Below, piece by piece: positions 51,910-60,780 of a stretch of 64,000 bases of DNA. The stretch spans positions 1 through 64,000 of the forward strand of contig CAVYYV010000009.1 in assembly GCA_963772815.1 (NCBI GenBank), given 5' to 3'. The notes under the pieces are model-generated. The model worked only from the letters and a program-made list of their open reading frames with translations, was not told where the DNA came from and made no database searches. This DNA comes from DATFFO01 sp963772815 (GTDB lineage Bacteria; Actinomycetota; Acidimicrobiia; Spongiisociales; ZC4RG35). The first letter of the stretch is position 1. The number at the start of each line of letters is the position of its first letter. A program made the translations under genes and the position numbers.

Positions 51910-53280
51910 TCAGTGCAGACTTCGACCGGCAGCGGTGAGCAGAGTCTCACCGACCGCCTCGGAAAGCGTCGGGTGGGCGTGGATGAAGGCGGCTGCCTCC
52001 GAGGGGAGCGCCTCCCAACCTACGGCATACATCAGCTCGTGGATCATCTCCCCCGCCTGGGGCCCGACGATGGAGGCGCCCACGATCGGCCCGCTCTTGT
52101 CCACCACGACCTTCACCGTCCCCTGATTCTGGCCGATGATGATGGCCCGTCCAATGCCCCCGAAACCGTGCGAGTAGGTCTCGACCTCCAGTCCGGCTTC
52201 GGCGGCCTGCGCCTCGTTGTATCCCACTTCCGCCACCTCGGGATGGGTGTACGTGACCCGCGGGATGGCCCGATAGTCGACCGGTTCAGCCTTACCCGTG
52301 GCAATGTGGGTGACGGCGGCGATTCCCTCGGAAAAACCGGCGTGAGCCAGCTGGGGCGTGCCGGCCACGATGTCGCCCACCGCGTACAGGGACGGGTCTC
52401 CGGTTTGCATGGTTGCCCGGTCGACCAGGACGAACCCGCGATCGACCTGGGCAGAGGTTGTCTGGAGGCCCACATCATCTGTGTTGGGGCCACGCCCGAC
52501 CGCCATCAGGACCACGTCCACCTCGACGGACTCGTCACCGAAGGGAACCACAACCGTCGAGGCACCCAGCTTGGGCGGGTCCACGCCGATTCCGGTGTGA
52601 AAGCGCACCCCCCGGCGGCTCAACTGCCGCTCGAGCTGGCGGGCGATCCCGGCGTCGGTCCCGGGGAGGATCTGATCCATTACCTCGAAGACGTGCACCT
52701 CGGCACCGAAATCGGCCAGCATCGAGGCAAACTCGCAGCCGATGACGCCTCCGCCGACGATGGCGACACGGTCCGGCCGGGCAGGCCAGTCGAGGGCATG
52801 ATCGGACGTGACGATCTTGGTCCCATCCACGTCGTAGCCGGGAATGGTGCGGGGGTGCGATCCGGAGGCGAGGATGACCGCCCGTCCCTCGACGCGTCGG
52901 TCCCCTTCGCCCGTGTCGACCACCACGGCATTGGGGCCGTCGAGACGGCCATATCCCGAGATCACCTCCACCTTGCGTTGCTTGAGCAGGCCCTCCAGAC
53001 CCCGCACCAGCCCCTCGACCGACTTCTCCTTGCGGGCCAGCGCCCCATCCCAGTCCAGCTCCGGGTCCCCTGCCACGACGCCGAAATCGGAGGCATGCTT
53101 GACAGTCGTGTAGACCTCGGCCACCTGTAGCCACTGCTTGGCCGGTATGCATCCCCGCAATAGACAGGTTCCTCCGGGGCGCTCTTCGTCGACGAGAGCC
53201 ACGTCTAGCCCGAAGTGATGGGCGTAGAGGGCGGAGGCGTAACCACCGGGGCCCCCACCCACGACGACGATGTCATGCAC
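51910..53280 (-). CDS. lpd: Dihydrolipoyl dehydrogenase (E3)
   Basis: Flavoprotein that reoxidises dihydrolipoyl groups with NAD+. The 456 residues contain the FAD-binding VVGGGPGGYASALYA, the redox disulfide GGTCLLRGCIPAK (Cys39 and Cys44), the NAD-binding VAIVGGGVIGCEFASMLADF, the FAD-ribityl motif LYAVGDI and the C-terminal active-site FIHAHPTLSEAV with the catalytic His-Glu pair. It is first in the lpd-E2-lipBA run, so the E3, its acyltransferase and the lipoylation enzyme are made together. It is divergent from the alpha/beta hydrolase gene, about 100 bases apart. Confidence 0.95.
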   Translation of the reverse strand: MHDIVVVGGGPGGYASALYAHHFGLDVALVDEERPGGTCLLRGCIPAKQWLQVAEVYTTVKHASDFGVVAGDPELDWDGALARKEKSVEGLVRGLEGLLKQRKVEVISGYGRLDGPNAVVVDTGEGDRRVEGRAVILASGSHPRTIPGYDVDGTKIVTSDHALDWPARPDRVAIVGGGVIGCEFASMLADFGAEVHVFEVMDQILPGTDAGIARQLERQLSRRGVRFHTGIGVDPPKLGASTVVVPFGDESVEVDVVLMAVGRGPNTDDVGLQTTSAQVDRGFVLVDRATMQTGDPSLYAVGDIVAGTPQLAHAGFSEGIAAVTHIATGKAEPVDYRAIPRVTYTHPEVAEVGYNEAQAAEAGLEVETYSHGFGGIGRAIIIGQNQGTVKVVVDKSGPIVGASIVGPQAGEMIHELMYAVGWEALPSEAAAFIHAHPTLSEAVGETLLTAAGRSLH

Positions 53281-53383
53281 GAGTTGGATGCCTTTCCTGA
53301 AGCTGCACCCGAGCCTAGTGGGGTGTCGGGACCGTCAAGCGGCGGGAACCGCCTCCTCAGCACCGACCGGGACGGCTTCGCTC

Positions 53384-54307
53384 ATGGAGCGGGTACCGTT
53401 CGTCCGGACCCATCTTCAAATGATCAATCCCGCCGATCTCATTCCCCGTCAGACATACACCGTCGTCGGTAGGTCGATCTCCGTGGCGACCGCCGGCGAG
53501 GGTCGTCCCGTGGTGTTCATCCACGGCAACGTCACGTACTCCTATACGTGGCGCAACATCATTCATCATCTGGCCCGGCGCTACCGCTGCTTGGCTCCCG
53601 ACCTGATCGGCATGGGGCGATCCGAGCTGATCTTCCCTTCCGGCTCGTCGAGCTACTCCTTCGCCGACCACGTCAACTACCTGGAGCTCCTCCTGGAGCG
53701 GGCCGACCTCGATGAGCCCTTCGTGCTGATCGGGCACGAGCTGGGCGCGGCTTTGGCGATCCAGTACGCCATCGCCCACAGAGAGTCGGTGGCGGCCGTC
53801 GGAATCGTGGAAGGGGTGTTCCGGGTCACGAATGACGAAACGATGGACGAGAAGATGCGCGATTTGCTGCTCGACGTGCGGCGTGATCCCACCGAGGATC
53901 TGGTGCTCCGCTACAACGTCCTCATCGAGGACTACCTGCCCGGGCTGGTTGTACGACCGCTCCACAACGAGGAGATGGATGCATATCGCTCGCCCTACCT
54001 GAAGCTCGGTGAAGCCCGCAGGGCGATGTTGTCCATGGCCAGGTGCCTTCCCATCAGCTCCGACCCGGGGCCAATCGACGACCTGGCCGAGCAGCTCCGA
54101 CTGTGGTGTGCCCAGTCCAATATCCCCAAGCTCGTGGTAGGCGGAAAGCCGGGTCATCTGGTCCCACCGGCGGTGCTGGCGACCACAGCGAAGTGGCGCA
54201 ACACCAGCACCGCGGCCATCAACGGGGCCCATTTCCTGATGGAGGACTCTCCGGCCCGTCTCACCAATGTCATCGCAGACTGGCTCGAAGACCTGGCCTA
54301 CATGTGA
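53384..54307 (+). CDS. Haloalkane dehalogenase-like alpha/beta hydrolase with substituted nucleophile
   Basis: A 307-residue protein with family signatures: IHGNVTYSYTWRNI (HGN oxyanion region, residues 47-49), APDLIGMGRSE, and GAHFLMEDSP near the end with the likely catalytic His283. The nucleophile elbow of haloalkane dehalogenases normally reads HDWG; here it reads GHELGAALA (117-125), with Glu119 in place of the nucleophile Asp and Leu in place of the halide-binding Trp. Classical dehalogenation is therefore doubtful. ATG at 53420 (MINPADLIP, the usual family beginning) is an alternative start. Confidence 0.82.
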   Translation: MERVPFVRTHLQMINPADLIPRQTYTVVGRSISVATAGEGRPVVFIHGNVTYSYTWRNIIHHLARRYRCLAPDLIGMGRSELIFPSGSSSYSFADHVNYLELLLERADLDEPFVLIGHELGAALAIQYAIAHRESVAAVGIVEGVFRVTNDETMDEKMRDLLLDVRRDPTEDLVLRYNVLIEDYLPGLVVRPLHNEEMDAYRSPYLKLGEARRAMLSMARCLPISSDPGPIDDLAEQLRLWCAQSNIPKLVVGGKPGHLVPPAVLATTAKWRNTSTAAINGAHFLMEDSPARLTNVIADWLEDLAYM

Positions 54308-54313
54308 GCGGGT

Positions 54314-54532
54314 CTAGCCGCGCTGCTGTGTCACGGGCCGAAAACCGCGGTTGGCCGCCTCAGCGGCCGAATCGGGCCCAAAGCTCTGGATCAGATTCCT
54401 GGCCACGAGATCCTTCGCCTCGACCCTCCCTTCCAGGCTGTGGAGCTGGTCCGGATCATCGCAGTCATACACCCGCATCGTGTCCCGCGTCCCCAAGAAC
54501 CGGAAGTCCTCGAATCGCTTGAGACGGCCCAC
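54314..54532 (-). CDS. Small hypothetical protein (72 aa)
   Basis: The product begins MGRLKRFEDFRFLGTRDTMR and continues VYDCDDPDQLHSLEGRVEAK. It is hydrophilic and mixed charge, with one Cys and no membrane segment. The GTG start shares one base with the TAG of the zinc-ribbon gene (TAGTG), so the two are translationally coupled. I do not recognise the family; a small partner of the zinc-ribbon protein is possible. Confidence 0.7.
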   Translation of the reverse strand: MGRLKRFEDFRFLGTRDTMRVYDCDDPDQLHSLEGRVEAKDLVARNLIQSFGPDSAAEAANRGFRPVTQQRG

Positions 54533-54867
54533 TAATCACCCTCCATCGACCCTCGGCCGGTTTCCACCTCGGCCGAGCACATGGGGCACACCGCCACGGC
54601 TATGTCGCCCACGATGAACGAGTACCCGCACTCGGGGCATTCGATCTTGGGCGAAGGCGTGTCGGGGGGCGGAGGTGGCGGGGGAGTAGCCAGGCCATCC
54701 TCGGGCCCGCCCGTCGGGGGCATCGACCCGGGAGGTGGCGCCCCTCCGGGCCCGGCCGCGCCGGGACGGGGACGCACCATGTTCACCGACCCGCACACGG
54801 GACAGGAGAACCGTCCCTCACCAGGGACGTCGAACTGGGTTCGGCAGGCGCCGCATCGAACGATCAC
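54532..54867 (-). CDS. Small protein with two zinc-ribbon motifs
   Basis: A 111-residue product with an N-terminal CGACRTQFDVPGEGRFSCPVC motif (given in part; CxxC pairs at about residues 5-8 and 22-25) and a C-terminal CPECGYSFIVG...CPMC ribbon. A Gly/Pro-rich linker joins the two. Both ribbons should each bind one Zn. N-terminal ribbons of the MJ0042 type often start single-pass membrane proteins, but no helix is present here. GTG start at 54867. Coupled to the 72-residue gene downstream. Role unknown. Confidence 0.8.
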   Translation of the reverse strand: MIVRCGACRTQFDVPGEGRFSCPVCGSVNMVRPRPGAAGPGGAPPPGSMPPTGGPEDGLATPPPPPPPDTPSPKIECPECGYSFIVGDIAVAVCPMCSAEVETGRGSMEGD

Positions 54868-54926
54868 ACCTGATCGCCTCCTCTTTCGGTCTCGATTGTC
54901 TTGGAAGTGTCAATCATCGGGTCAAC

Positions 54927-55376
54927 TCATCCGACTGGCTCGTCGCCGGGCTCAACCGGCTCACCCACCGCCCCGATCGACAGCAGGTAGTCGGCTTCGC
55001 CCCGCAGCACGGCGGCCACGTCGTCTCGATCGTAGGTGACGCCGTTCACGCGGGCGATCTGGCCGGTCACGTAGTCGATGGATGCATCCGATCCCCCGGC
55101 CACCGTCTCCACCGGGTTGCGGCGATCGTCCTGGGCCAGTCCCTGGAGGTAATGGACCTCCCATTCGATGATCCGAAGCACGCCCGACCGGTGCAATCTC
55201 TCGGCTACGTCCGGCTCCAATCGGGCCAGGATGAAGCGGACCGCGTCCGAGATCACATAGGTGGGCTCGGCATTCTGGGGCCGCCTCTTGGCTTCCTGCC
55301 ACACCATCGCCCCGACGACGATCAGCAGAGCGGCGGCCAGCAACGCCACCAGCGCCACCACGCTGGTCCCGCTCAT
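54927..55376 (-). CDS. Single-helix membrane-anchored hypothetical protein (149 aa)
   Basis: From the ATG at 55376, overlapping the acyl-CoA dehydrogenase stop (ATGA), the product begins MSGTSVVALVALLAAALLIV, one N-terminal helix followed by a soluble domain (ISDAVRFILARLEPDVAERL, IIEWEVHYLQGLAQ, VNGVTYDRDDVAAVLRGEAD). The pattern of helices with RDDVAAVL and YLLSIGAVGEPVEP looks like a small globular domain facing one side of the membrane. Family not recognised. Confidence 0.72.
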   Translation of the reverse strand: MSGTSVVALVALLAAALLIVVGAMVWQEAKRRPQNAEPTYVISDAVRFILARLEPDVAERLHRSGVLRIIEWEVHYLQGLAQDDRRNPVETVAGGSDASIDYVTGQIARVNGVTYDRDDVAAVLRGEADYLLSIGAVGEPVEPGDEPVG

Positions 55377-56488
55377 GTGATCCCGAGGCCGCCGGCCAGA
55401 CGTCGGCGATGCTCGGCGGGGCCGCCGAACATGAGCTCGGAGCTCTTCGCCCGCTTCAAGTACAGGTGGGCGTCGTGTTCCCACGTGAAGCCGATGCCAC
55501 CATGGATCTGGATCGTGTCCGCGGCACAGCGGAAATATGCCTCCGAGCAGAACGACTTGGCCAAGGGAGCGGCGATGGCTACCTCCTCGGGATCAGCGCC
55601 GATGACGCCCGCCAGGTGGTAGGCGGCCGACTTGGCAGACTCGACCGCCACCAACATGTCGGCGCACATGTGCTTGATGGCCTGGAACGACCCGATCGGA
55701 CGGCCGAACTGGTACCGGCTCTTGGCATAAGCGACCGACATGTCGAGACATGCCTGTGCACCGCCAACCTGCTCCATCGACAAAAAGGCCACGGCCCGAT
55801 AGGCGGCGTCATCGAGCGCCGCCGCCACGTCGCTCGATCCGTCGCCCAGCCTGGTGGCCGGCGCCGAGTCGAAACGCACGATCGCTTGGGGGCGGGTCAG
55901 ATCCATCACGTCCAAACGATCGACACCGACTCCCGAGGTCCCCGGCTCAACCAAGAAGACCTCTCGCCCGGCGGGCGTCTCGGCCACGACCAGCAAACGA
56001 TCGGCGGTGGCTCCGTTGATCACATACGACTTGACCCCGGTGAGGCTCCAGGCTGCGTTTCCCCCCGCCTCGGTCGGTGAAGCCACAGCCGAGGCGCCGG
56101 GCTCGGCGTCCACCAGGGCCACCGATGCGGTCATCGAGCCGTCGGCGATGGCGGCCAGCAGCTCGCTCTGTTGCTCCTCGGTGCCCAGGGCGGCGATCAG
56201 TGGAGCGGCCATGACAACGGTGGGAAGGAAGGGTGACGGGTACAGAGTGCGGCCCATCTCCTCTCCCATGACCGCCAATTCGCCGAACCCGTATCCGGCC
56301 CCTCCTCGCTCGGTGGAGATGGCCATCCCCAGCCAGCCGAGATCACCCAGTTCCTTCCACGGGCCGGCGTCGTAGCCGGGCTCCGACTCCATGATCCGGC
56401 GCACCTCGTCGAGCGGGGCACGCTCGTCCAGCCATTGCCGGACGTATCGGCGTAGCTCCTCTTGATCGTCGGTGAACGAAACGCTCAT
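55373..56488 (-). CDS. Acyl-CoA dehydrogenase family protein
   Basis: A 371-residue FAD enzyme for alpha,beta-dehydrogenation of an acyl-CoA thioester. Visible: N-terminal helical domain (DDQEELRRYVRQWLDERAPL, GDLGWLGMAISTERGGAGYG), mid beta domain and C-terminal helical domain with QVGGAQACLDMSVAYAKSRY, QFGRPIGSFQAIKHMCADML and IQIHGGIGFTWEHDAHLYLKR. Length is typical for short acyl-CoA dehydrogenases of fatty acid, steroid or amino acid catabolism. Substrate cannot be read from the sequence. It lies 188 bases after the FadE-type gene on the same strand. Confidence 0.9.
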   Translation of the reverse strand: MSVSFTDDQEELRRYVRQWLDERAPLDEVRRIMESEPGYDAGPWKELGDLGWLGMAISTERGGAGYGFGELAVMGEEMGRTLYPSPFLPTVVMAAPLIAALGTEEQQSELLAAIADGSMTASVALVDAEPGASAVASPTEAGGNAAWSLTGVKSYVINGATADRLLVVAETPAGREVFLVEPGTSGVGVDRLDVMDLTRPQAIVRFDSAPATRLGDGSSDVAAALDDAAYRAVAFLSMEQVGGAQACLDMSVAYAKSRYQFGRPIGSFQAIKHMCADMLVAVESAKSAAYHLAGVIGADPEEVAIAAPLAKSFCSEAYFRCAADTIQIHGGIGFTWEHDAHLYLKRAKSSELMFGGPAEHRRRLAGGLGIT

Positions 56489-56676
56489 GACCGCGACGGT
56501 ACCTGCCCTGTACCCGGACCACCATTCACTCCACCACCCCCGAGAGGCGAACCCGGCCGGCCACCGGCGAATGCCCCTGTCGTTCTTCGGGCCGTCGCCG
56601 TCGCCATCCCCTCCTCACCGTCCGAGGAATCAGTGGAGCGCCCCTCCTGACCCAAAGAGGCCCGGGTGGCCCCTGC

Positions 56677-58461
56677 TCAGAAGGCCTCCTCGGAGAGCTC
56701 CATCAAGGAGCCATCCTCCTCGGCCGTGGCCCGGCGGCGGGCGGCCACTCCCGGGGCGATGTCGCGCACGAAGAACCGGGCAATTGCCACCTTCCCCTCG
56801 TGGAAGGGCGAATCGTCTGCCTCGGGAAGGGCGACTTCGGCTTGCCGCAGCAGCTGCCAAGCGATGACTGCCTCCGCCATCGACTCCAACAAGGCGTTGG
56901 CATGCAGGCCCACCTCATAGATCCGGGTGGGCTCTCCACCCATCGCCGCCATCAGATCCTCGACCATGAGTCCGAGATGTGCCTGGACATCGTCCATCAC
57001 CTCACCCAGCAGAATCCGCTCTTCGGCCAGAGCATCGCCTTCCGCCCCATCCTTGACGAACTCGGCGATGTCGGCGGCCACCGCCGACAGGGTCGATCCC
57101 CGGTCACGGGCAACCTTGCGGAAGAACAGGTCCATGGCCTGGATACCCGTGGTGCCCTCGTACAAGGTGTCGATCTTGGCGTCCCGGATGTATTGCTCCA
57201 TCGGGTAGTCCTGCAGGAACCCCGATCCTCCCAAGACCTGAAGGGACATGGCCAGCAGCTCGTACGCCTTCTCGGACGAGTAGCCCTTGACCAGGGGCAG
57301 CAGAAGGTCGACTCTCCTGTCCCAGTCCGCCTCCGGTTCCAGCAGAGCCATGTCCTGGCACCAGGCGGCGTACATCCACAGGGCCCGCAGACCCTCGGCG
57401 TAGGCCTTCTGGGTCATGAGCATGCGACGGACGTCGGGATGGCGAATGATCCTCACCCGAGGAGCCGTCTTTTCCGTCATCTGGGTCATGTCGGGCCCTT
57501 GTATCCGCTCCTTGGCGTAGTCCAGAGCGTTCAGGTAGCCGGTCGACAGCGTGGCGGCCGACTTGGTGCCGATCGTCATACGGGCGTGCTCGATGACCCG
57601 GAACATCTGGCGGATTCCGTCGTGGACGCCGCCGAGGAGATAGCCGATCGCGGGTCGATCCATGCCGAAGGTGAGCTCACACGTGGCCGATCCCTTGAGG
57701 CCCATCTTCTTCTCCACCCCTGTGGCAAGGACACCGTTGCGCTCCCCCAGAGTTCCGTCCTCGTTGATCAGGTACTTGGGGACGATGAACAGGGACAGGC
57801 CCTTGGTACCGGGGCCGGCGCCCTCCGGACGGGCCAGGACGAGATGCACGATGTTTTCGGTGGCGTCGTGCTCGCCGCTGGTGATGAAGCGCTTGACCCC
57901 TTCCAGGTGATACGTGAGACCCTCGACGTGGATGGCTCTGGTCGTGCCGGCCCCGACGTCCGAGCCGGCGTCCGGCTCGGTCAAGACCATCGTGCCGCCC
58001 CAGTTCCTCTCCACCATCATCCGGGCCAGCTCGCCCTGCTCGGGCGTCCCCTCCTCATGAACCACACGGGCGAACAGGGCCCCGCCCCCGTAGAAGACCG
58101 CAGTCGGGTTGGCGCCCAGCAGCAACTCCTGCGTGGCCCAGAACACGGTTGGTGGCACCTCGAATCCCCCCAAGTCCTCCGGAGCCCCGAGCTTGGTCCA
58201 ACCGGCTTCATGGCCCTTTTGCAGGCTCTCCTTCAGGCCCCCGGGCAGCCGCACCTCTCCATCCTCGAGCACCAGAGGCGTGCGATCGGCCTCGACGAAG
58301 GAAGAGGCCCAATCCTCTGTGGCGAAGCGATCCACCTCGCGCAGGAGATCCATGACGGTGGCCCGATCCATGCCGGCCCACCGATCGAGATGCCGATCAA
58401 TGCGATGAACCTCGAAGAGGTTGAATTCGAGGTCGGCCAAATTGGACCGGTAATGGGTCAT
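56677..58461 (-). CDS. FadE-type acyl-CoA dehydrogenase with C-terminal extension
   Basis: A 594-residue enzyme from the ATG at 58461, placed after AGGGAGGACGATC. It has LVLARPEG, LTEPDAGSDVGAGTTRA, GEHDATENIVH and KKMGLKGSATCELTF of the FAD domain, then LQVLGGSGFLQDYPMEQYIR and DTLYEGTTGIQAMDLFFRK, where the Glu of YEGT is the usual catalytic base. The last 130 residues form the extra helical domain found in long FadE5/AidB-like enzymes. It is divergent from the TetR gene, with the palindromic operator between, which suggests control by that regulator in response to an acyl-CoA. Confidence 0.92.
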   Translation of the reverse strand: MTHYRSNLADLEFNLFEVHRIDRHLDRWAGMDRATVMDLLREVDRFATEDWASSFVEADRTPLVLEDGEVRLPGGLKESLQKGHEAGWTKLGAPEDLGGFEVPPTVFWATQELLLGANPTAVFYGGGALFARVVHEEGTPEQGELARMMVERNWGGTMVLTEPDAGSDVGAGTTRAIHVEGLTYHLEGVKRFITSGEHDATENIVHLVLARPEGAGPGTKGLSLFIVPKYLINEDGTLGERNGVLATGVEKKMGLKGSATCELTFGMDRPAIGYLLGGVHDGIRQMFRVIEHARMTIGTKSAATLSTGYLNALDYAKERIQGPDMTQMTEKTAPRVRIIRHPDVRRMLMTQKAYAEGLRALWMYAAWCQDMALLEPEADWDRRVDLLLPLVKGYSSEKAYELLAMSLQVLGGSGFLQDYPMEQYIRDAKIDTLYEGTTGIQAMDLFFRKVARDRGSTLSAVAADIAEFVKDGAEGDALAEERILLGEVMDDVQAHLGLMVEDLMAAMGGEPTRIYEVGLHANALLESMAEAVIAWQLLRQAEVALPEADDSPFHEGKVAIARFFVRDIAPGVAARRRATAEEDGSLMELSEEAF

Positions 58462-58485
58462 GATCGTCCTCCCTTGACGGCTGAC

Positions 58486-58525
58486 TCTTTGAGTGACCAT
58501 TCTAATTTGAGTCTACGCTCAAAGA
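58486..58525. promoter_or_regulatory. Probable TetR operator: palindrome plus extra half-site
   Basis: The 18-base palindrome TTTGAGTCTACGCTCAAA (58506-58523; TTTGAG and CTCAAA arms, 6-base spacer) lies between the divergent FadE-type and TetR genes. A further half-site TTTGAGTGA starts at 58488, so the arms TCTTTGAGTG (58486-58495) and CGCTCAAAGA (58516-58525) also match in 9 of 10 positions. It is 25 to 64 bases upstream of the FadE-type start and 87 upstream of the tetR start, a normal place for autoregulation. Confidence 0.7.
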
Positions 58526-58611
58526 AAGATGTCACCGTGAGGATTCCCCACGAGACCGTCGGAGTCGGCCCGGCCGCTCTGGTTCCACGACCGTGGCTAC
58601 CGTGACTGATC

Positions 58612-59157
58612 ATGCGTTATCGAGTGGGCCTGGAAACCCGTGACCGAATTCTCGAGGCGACCCGCTCGTTGGTGGGCGAGTTCGGGCTGGAGGGCACGAC
58701 GATCAAGGCGATCTGCGAGCGCGCCGGGATTCTGGCCGGGAGCTTCTACAACCTCTTTGAATCCAAAGAGGAGGCGATCCTCTCGGTGGTGCGCGATGCC
58801 ATACAGATGGTGGAACCCGATCCCGAAGGCCCTGCCGATATCACGTCGCTGGTGGACGCCTACGTGCGTTTCGTCGAAGAGCAGGAGCCGGTGGCCCGGG
58901 TATACCTTGAAGTGGCCATGGCCCGGGGCTTGCGGGAAGAGAAGCTCCGGATCCGGGTGATGCGCCATCACGAGCGCCGTGTGGCGCTCTTCGCCTCGGC
59001 CCTCGCCCAGGCCGGAGTAGATGAGCCGGCGCAGATGGCCGAGTTGATGGTCGCCGCGCTCAACGGCCTGGCTTTCCATCGGCTGCTGGACGACTCGTTC
59101 GACCTGGCGGGCCAGGCCCACCGCCTCCTCACGCTGCGACCCCTGCCGGTCAGGTAG
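58612..59157 (+). CDS. TetR-family transcriptional regulator
   Basis: A 181-residue repressor-type protein. The N-terminal helix-turn-helix reads TRDRILEATRSLVGEFGLEG then TTIKAICERAGILAGSFYNLFESKEEAIL, the usual TetR DNA-binding pattern with the recognition helix near residue 40. The C-terminal ligand domain begins around residue 60. It is divergent from the long-chain-type acyl-CoA dehydrogenase and flanked by a palindrome, so it probably represses that gene and itself, with an acyl-CoA as likely ligand (inference). Confidence 0.92.
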   Translation: MRYRVGLETRDRILEATRSLVGEFGLEGTTIKAICERAGILAGSFYNLFESKEEAILSVVRDAIQMVEPDPEGPADITSLVDAYVRFVEEQEPVARVYLEVAMARGLREEKLRIRVMRHHERRVALFASALAQAGVDEPAQMAELMVAALNGLAFHRLLDDSFDLAGQAHRLLTLRPLPVR

Positions 59158-59204
59158 ACGCCACGAGCACCCGATTGTGCGAGCTCCACGGTTACGGTCG
59201 TGAA

Positions 59205-59810
59205 ATGATCGAAATCAACAAGCTCGCCGTCGGGCCCTACGACAACGACAGCTACGTCGTGTCGTGTGGGGACACCGGCTCGGCCGTCGTGATCGACGCC
59301 GCCTCCGAGGCCGAGCGGATCCTCGACGCTTGTCGGGACCTGCACGTGTCGTCGGTTCTGACCACTCACGGCCACCTGGACCACATCGGCGCCCTCGACC
59401 CGGTCAAGGACTCCCTCGGCGTGCCCTGGCTGCTCCACTCCGAAGATGTCGAGATAGCCGGACGCAGCCCCGACCAAGCTCTGGTCGATGGGGCGGAGAT
59501 CGCGTTCGGCCGCGTGGCACTGCACGTGATCCACACCCCCGGCCACACGCCGGGTTCCGTTTCTTTCGTCTTCGAGCCGGCGGACGAGTCAGAGGTGCAC
59601 GTCCTGTTCAGCGGCGACACCCTTTTCCCGGGCGGACCGGGCGCCACCCGCTGGGACTACTCGGACTTCGGACAAATCATGGACAGCCTGGAAATGCGCC
59701 TATTTCCCCGCCTGCCCGACGGGACCGTGGTGCATCCCGGCCATGGGAACGACACGACCATCGGCGCCGAGCGGCCCCACCTGGCGGAGTGGCGGGCAAG
59801 AGGATGGTGA
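59205..59810 (+). CDS. Metallo-beta-lactamase-fold hydrolase (glyoxalase II-like)
   Basis: The 201-residue protein starts at the ATG at 59205 (MIEINKLAVGPYDNDSYVVS). It has the dinuclear metal motif THGHLDHIG near residue 56, the His ligand in IHTPGHTPGSVSF, FSGDTLFPGGPGATRWDYS with the bridging Asp, and HPGHGNDTTIG as the last His ligand. This is the usual order for glyoxalase II and related thioesterases or sulfur dioxygenase-like hydrolases. Substrate not determinable. It is followed 34 bases later by the first LLM oxidoreductase. Confidence 0.88.
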   Translation: MIEINKLAVGPYDNDSYVVSCGDTGSAVVIDAASEAERILDACRDLHVSSVLTTHGHLDHIGALDPVKDSLGVPWLLHSEDVEIAGRSPDQALVDGAEIAFGRVALHVIHTPGHTPGSVSFVFEPADESEVHVLFSGDTLFPGGPGATRWDYSDFGQIMDSLEMRLFPRLPDGTVVHPGHGNDTTIGAERPHLAEWRARGW

Positions 59811-59844
59811 TGGAGCAACCGCCCTTAGGGGAGAGGCCGTGACT

Positions 59845-60756
59845 ATGGAATTGGCCATCCAGGTGATGAAGGGATACTCCGACACGCTGGAGTTGGCGCT
59901 TTGGGCAGAGGCCGAGGAATTGGCCGGCCTGGCGGTGGCGGATCACTACCTGTCCGGGGTGGGCGAGAACACCTATGCCCTCGATCAGCTCACCGTCCTG
60001 GCCGCGGTCGCCGCCCGAACCTCGGACCTGAAGCTCTCGACCCTTGTCAGCCCCATCACGTTCCGCCATCCGGCCGCGATGCTCAAGACGGCGGTCACCA
60101 TCGATGAGATATCCAGTGGCCGCTTCAGTCTCGGAGTCGGCGCGGGGTGGATGCAGGAGGAGCACGATCGATTCGGCCTTGGCCTGCCGGCGGTCGGAGA
60201 GCGCCTCGATCGACTGGCCGAGGCGCTCGACTACCTGCGAACCGGGCTGGGGGGAGCCGAATCCGGATTCAAGGGCCATTACTACTCGCTCGAGGCGGGT
60301 CACCGCCTGGAGCCGACCGGCCGGAACGTGCGACTGATCGTGGGCGGGGCCGGCGGCCACCGAACACCGGCCCTGGCCGGCGAGAAGGCAGACGAGTTCA
60401 ACGTCTTCCCCGGACGCGAGCCATTCGGCCCCCGCATCGAGCGGGCCCTGGACGCGGCCGCCGCAGCCGGGCGCGATCCCGAGGAGCTCATGGTGTCCAC
60501 TGCATTCCCGCTGGTCATAGCCGGACCAGGGGACCTCGAAAGACGGCTGGATGAAGTCGCGGCCTCGCGGGGCACGTCGGCCGACCATGTGCGCACACGA
60601 TGGTCCGAGATGGGGATTCCCGTCGGCGCCCCGGGCGAATTCCGGGAGAGTTTGGAACGCCTCGAAGCCCTAGGGGTCCGGCGTGTGTACTTCCAGATGA
60701 GTTTCGACTCAGTCGACCAGATCAAGCGCTCGATCGCGCTGGTCCGCGACTCCTGA
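59845..60756 (+). CDS. LLM-class flavin-dependent oxidoreductase (luciferase-like), first of a pair
   Basis: The 303-residue product (ATG at 59845, nine bases after GGAGAGG; GTG at 59839 is too close) shows the luciferase-like TIM-barrel pattern ELAIQVMKGYSDTLELALWA, LSTLVSPITFRHPAAMLKTA, GRFSLGVGAGWMQEEHDRFG and LIVGGAGGHRTPALAGEKAD. Many actinobacterial members use coenzyme F420 rather than FMN. The VAAAAR-type signature between residues 50 and 110 and the GAGW loop support cofactor binding, but F420 use is inference. A paralogue follows 24 bases downstream. Confidence 0.87.
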   Translation: MELAIQVMKGYSDTLELALWAEAEELAGLAVADHYLSGVGENTYALDQLTVLAAVAARTSDLKLSTLVSPITFRHPAAMLKTAVTIDEISSGRFSLGVGAGWMQEEHDRFGLGLPAVGERLDRLAEALDYLRTGLGGAESGFKGHYYSLEAGHRLEPTGRNVRLIVGGAGGHRTPALAGEKADEFNVFPGREPFGPRIERALDAAAAAGRDPEELMVSTAFPLVIAGPGDLERRLDEVAASRGTSADHVRTRWSEMGIPVGAPGEFRESLERLEALGVRRVYFQMSFDSVDQIKRSIALVRDS

Positions 60757-60780
60757 CCTGGCCCCGTTACGCTCGGCTGG

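Noticed and set aside
54314..54867. Toxin-antitoxin pair
   Set aside because: Size and coupling fit, but the zinc-ribbon protein and the 72-residue protein show no toxin or antitoxin motif.
56800..58605. 601-residue frame antisense to the FadE-type gene
   Set aside because: Same reason; the acyl-CoA dehydrogenase on the other strand has all family motifs.
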